Source: Pseudomonas sp. MIACH
Lineage (GTDB): Bacteria; Pseudomonadota; Gammaproteobacteria; Pseudomonadales; Pseudomonadaceae
Direction of reading: 5' to 3'
DNA length: 64,000 nt
NCBI RefSeq assembly: GCF_001269925.1
Contig: NZ_LHVO01000065.1
Coordinates: forward strand, 1 to 64,000
A model generated the notes under the pieces. That model had not been told where the DNA came from. It saw only the letters and a list, made by a program, of their open reading frames with translations, and ran no database searches. Positions 62,649 through 64,000 of the stretch are shown piece after piece (position 1 is the stretch's first letter; every line of letters begins with the position of its first letter). The translations under genes were made by a program, and so were the position numbers.

Positions 62649-64000
62649 TCATTCGTCGTCAGCACTTTGGTTGGCGAAGTTCAGGCCGTGCTTGCGCAGT
62701 TTGTCGTGCAGGGTCTTGCGTGGTACGCCGAGTGCTTCGGCAAGGCTGCGCATGGAGCTGTGGGGGCGGGTCAGTTCGGCGGCGATCAGGCTTTTCTCGA
62801 ACTGCTCGACCTGCTCGCTCAAGCCGCCCGGCGTAGAAGTCAGCACGCCGCTGGCCGGACTGTCCGGTGTGTTGTCCAGCGCCAACTCCAGGCCCAACGC
62901 AAAGCGCTCGGCGGCGTTCTGCAATTCGCGCACATTGCCCGGCCAATTGTGACGTAACAGCAGCGCGCGTTGGCCCGGTTGCAACTCGTGCAACGGCAGG
63001 CCGTGGCGGCTGCTGGCTTCATCGGCAAAATGCTGGAACAGCATCAACGCATCCTCACCGCGTTCGCGCAGCGGCGGAATGCGCAGCGGCGCGACGTTGA
63101 GGCGGTAGTACAAGTCGGCGCGGAAACGGCCCTGGTCGGCAGACTGGCGCAGGTCTTCCTTGGTGGCGGCGATGATGCGGATATCCAGCGGGATCAACTG
63201 ATTGCCGCCGAGGCGCTCGACCACGCGCTCCTGCAACAGGCGCAGCAGCTTGACCTGCACATCCAGGCTCATGCTCTCGATTTCATCCAGGAACAACGTG
63301 CCGCCATTGGCGAATTCGAATTTGCCGATGCGCCGCTTCTGCGCCCCGGTAAAGGCGCCGGGCTCATGGCCGAACAGCTCGCTTTCGACTACCGACTCGG
63401 CGAGGGCACCGGCGTTGATCGCGACGAACGGCCCGCTGCGCCGGCTCGACAGGTCGTGCAGCGCACGGGCCACCACTTCCTTGCCGGCGCCGGTTTCACC
63501 AAGGATCAGCACGTCGGCGCGGGTCGCAGCCAGGGCACCGATCTGCTCGCGCAGGCGCAGCATTTGCGGGGAGTGCCCAACAAGGCGCGTGCTCAACTGC
63601 TGGCGGTCACTCAGGGCCAGGCGCAGGCTGCGGTTGTCCAACACCAGGCGGCGCAGGGCCAGGGCACGGCGCACGCTGTCGAGCAGGGCATCGCTGGCGA
63701 AGGGTTTTTCGAGGAAGTCATACGCACCCGCGCGCATGGCCTGCACCGCCAACGGTACATCGCCATGGCCGGTGATCAGCAGCACCGGCAGGTCCGGATC
63801 CTGGCCGTGCAGCTCGGCCAGCAGCTCCAGGCCGTCCATGCCGGGCATGCGGATGTCGCTGACCACCACGCCCGGCCAATCCCGCGACAGGCGCGCGGTG
63901 AGGCCGGTGGCTTCGCCCAGGGTCAGGACTTTCAGCCCGGCCAGGTCCAGGGTCTGGCACAGGGCCTGACGCAAGTGTGGATCATCGTCGATCAACACCA
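62649..64000 (-). CDS. dctD: sigma-54-dependent response regulator, DctD-like (5' end outside window)
   Basis: The visible 449 residues contain a receiver (SDIRMPGMDGLELL, KPFASDALL), an AAA+ sigma-54 activation domain with GETGAGKEVVA, the GAFTGA loop (HEPGAFTGAQKRRIGKFEFA) and LFLDEIESM, and a Fis-type HTH at the end (SSMRSLAEALGVPRKTLHDKL). The GAFTGA surroundings are like DctD, regulator of C4-dicarboxylate uptake. The first few residues lie beyond base 64000. Other NtrC-family members remain possible. Confidence 0.85.
   Translation of the reverse strand, partial: VLIDDDPHLRQALCQTLDLAGLKVLTLGEATGLTARLSRDWPGVVVSDIRMPGMDGLELLAELHGQDPDLPVLLITGHGDVPLAVQAMRAGAYDFLEKPFASDALLDSVRRALALRRLVLDNRSLRLALSDRQQLSTRLVGHSPQMLRLREQIGALAATRADVLILGETGAGKEVVARALHDLSSRRSGPFVAINAGALAESVVESELFGHEPGAFTGAQKRRIGKFEFANGGTLFLDEIESMSLDVQVKLLRLLQERVVERLGGNQLIPLDIRIIAATKEDLRQSADQGRFRADLYYRLNVAPLRIPPLRERGEDALMLFQHFADEASSRHGLPLHELQPGQRALLLRHNWPGNVRELQNAAERFALGLELALDNTPDSPASGVLTSTPGGLSEQVEQFEKSLIAAELTRPHSSMRSLAEALGVPRKTLHDKLRKHGLNFANQSADDE

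Noticed and set aside
1-64000. CRISPR array
   Set aside because: Repeats present are inverted REP pairs without regular spacing or unique spacers; no cas genes.
1-64000. Prophage or integrative element
   Set aside because: The XRE-ImmA/IrrE and Fic genes are phage- or plasmid-associated types, but no integrase, structural gene or attachment repeat was found.
1-64000. tRNA or rRNA genes
   Set aside because: I saw no cloverleaf-like segment ending in CCA and no rRNA-like sequence in the intergenic regions read.

Overview
The window is chromosomal DNA of a Pseudomonas, most likely of the P. fluorescens group. This is an inference from gene content and order (rimA-rimB-rimK next to ompR-envZ, pckA next to hslO, tex, gshA), GC-rich coding with dense genes, and many fluorescens-type REP repeats (core like GTGGGAGGGGGCTTGC). 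I found no rRNA, tRNA, transposase, integrase or CRISPR array.

Layout. 1-390: end of a REP element, a possible 28-codon ORF and an AT-rich promoter region. 391-3317: a four-gene polar amino acid ABC importer. 3524-8735: a TriABC-like RND efflux operon with two membrane fusion proteins. 8956-11130: a secreted glycosidase-like protein. 11214-11840: a methyltransferase. 11880-18336: a reverse-strand sulfur-scavenging operon (two SfnB-like flavoproteins, an FMNH2-dependent monooxygenase, and a MetQ-MetN-MetI importer). 18524-19300: an unrecognised protein made of two similar halves. 19670-23259: cystine importer tcyJ-tcyL-tcyN and D-cysteine desulfhydrase, facing serine acetyltransferase epsC (23426-24352). 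24675-26675: choline transporter betT behind a BetI-type operator and a short leader ORF. 26849-27886: an aldo-keto reductase. 27948-29831: an AT-richer two-gene module (unknown protein plus an XRE-ImmA/IrrE protein). 29943-33398: tauABCD. 33587-35185: gshA. 35385-38104: tex and a thioesterase. 38461-40631: ompR-envZ. 40727-42904: rimA-rimB-rimK. 43021-47138: hslR, a PAP2 phosphatase, hslO and pckA. 47196-50133: an EamA transporter, a DUF1493-like membrane protein and a yhfG-fic pair. 50310-54714: a YfaP/TPR protein, a RecQ-like helicase, a thioesterase and a glycine-zipper protein. 55101-59270: a LysR regulator, fdhD and a YdeP/FdhF-type molybdoenzyme. 59403 to the end: a BON-LysM protein, yrfG, nudE-cysQ, a YiiD-like thioesterase and the 3' part of a DctD-like regulator.

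The first 35 kb is strongly biased to sulfur metabolism: importers for cystine, methionine-type compounds and taurine, desulfurising oxygenases, cysteine synthesis and breakdown, and glutathione synthesis; cysQ near the right end fits too. AT-rich palindromes lie before tauA, tcyJ and the sfnB operon, which fits shared sulfur-starvation control. The most promising places for something undescribed are the XRE-ImmA/IrrE module at 27948-29831, an orphan terminator at 54873-54902 that may end a small RNA, the leader ORF before betT, and the nested REPIN at 22054-22248.
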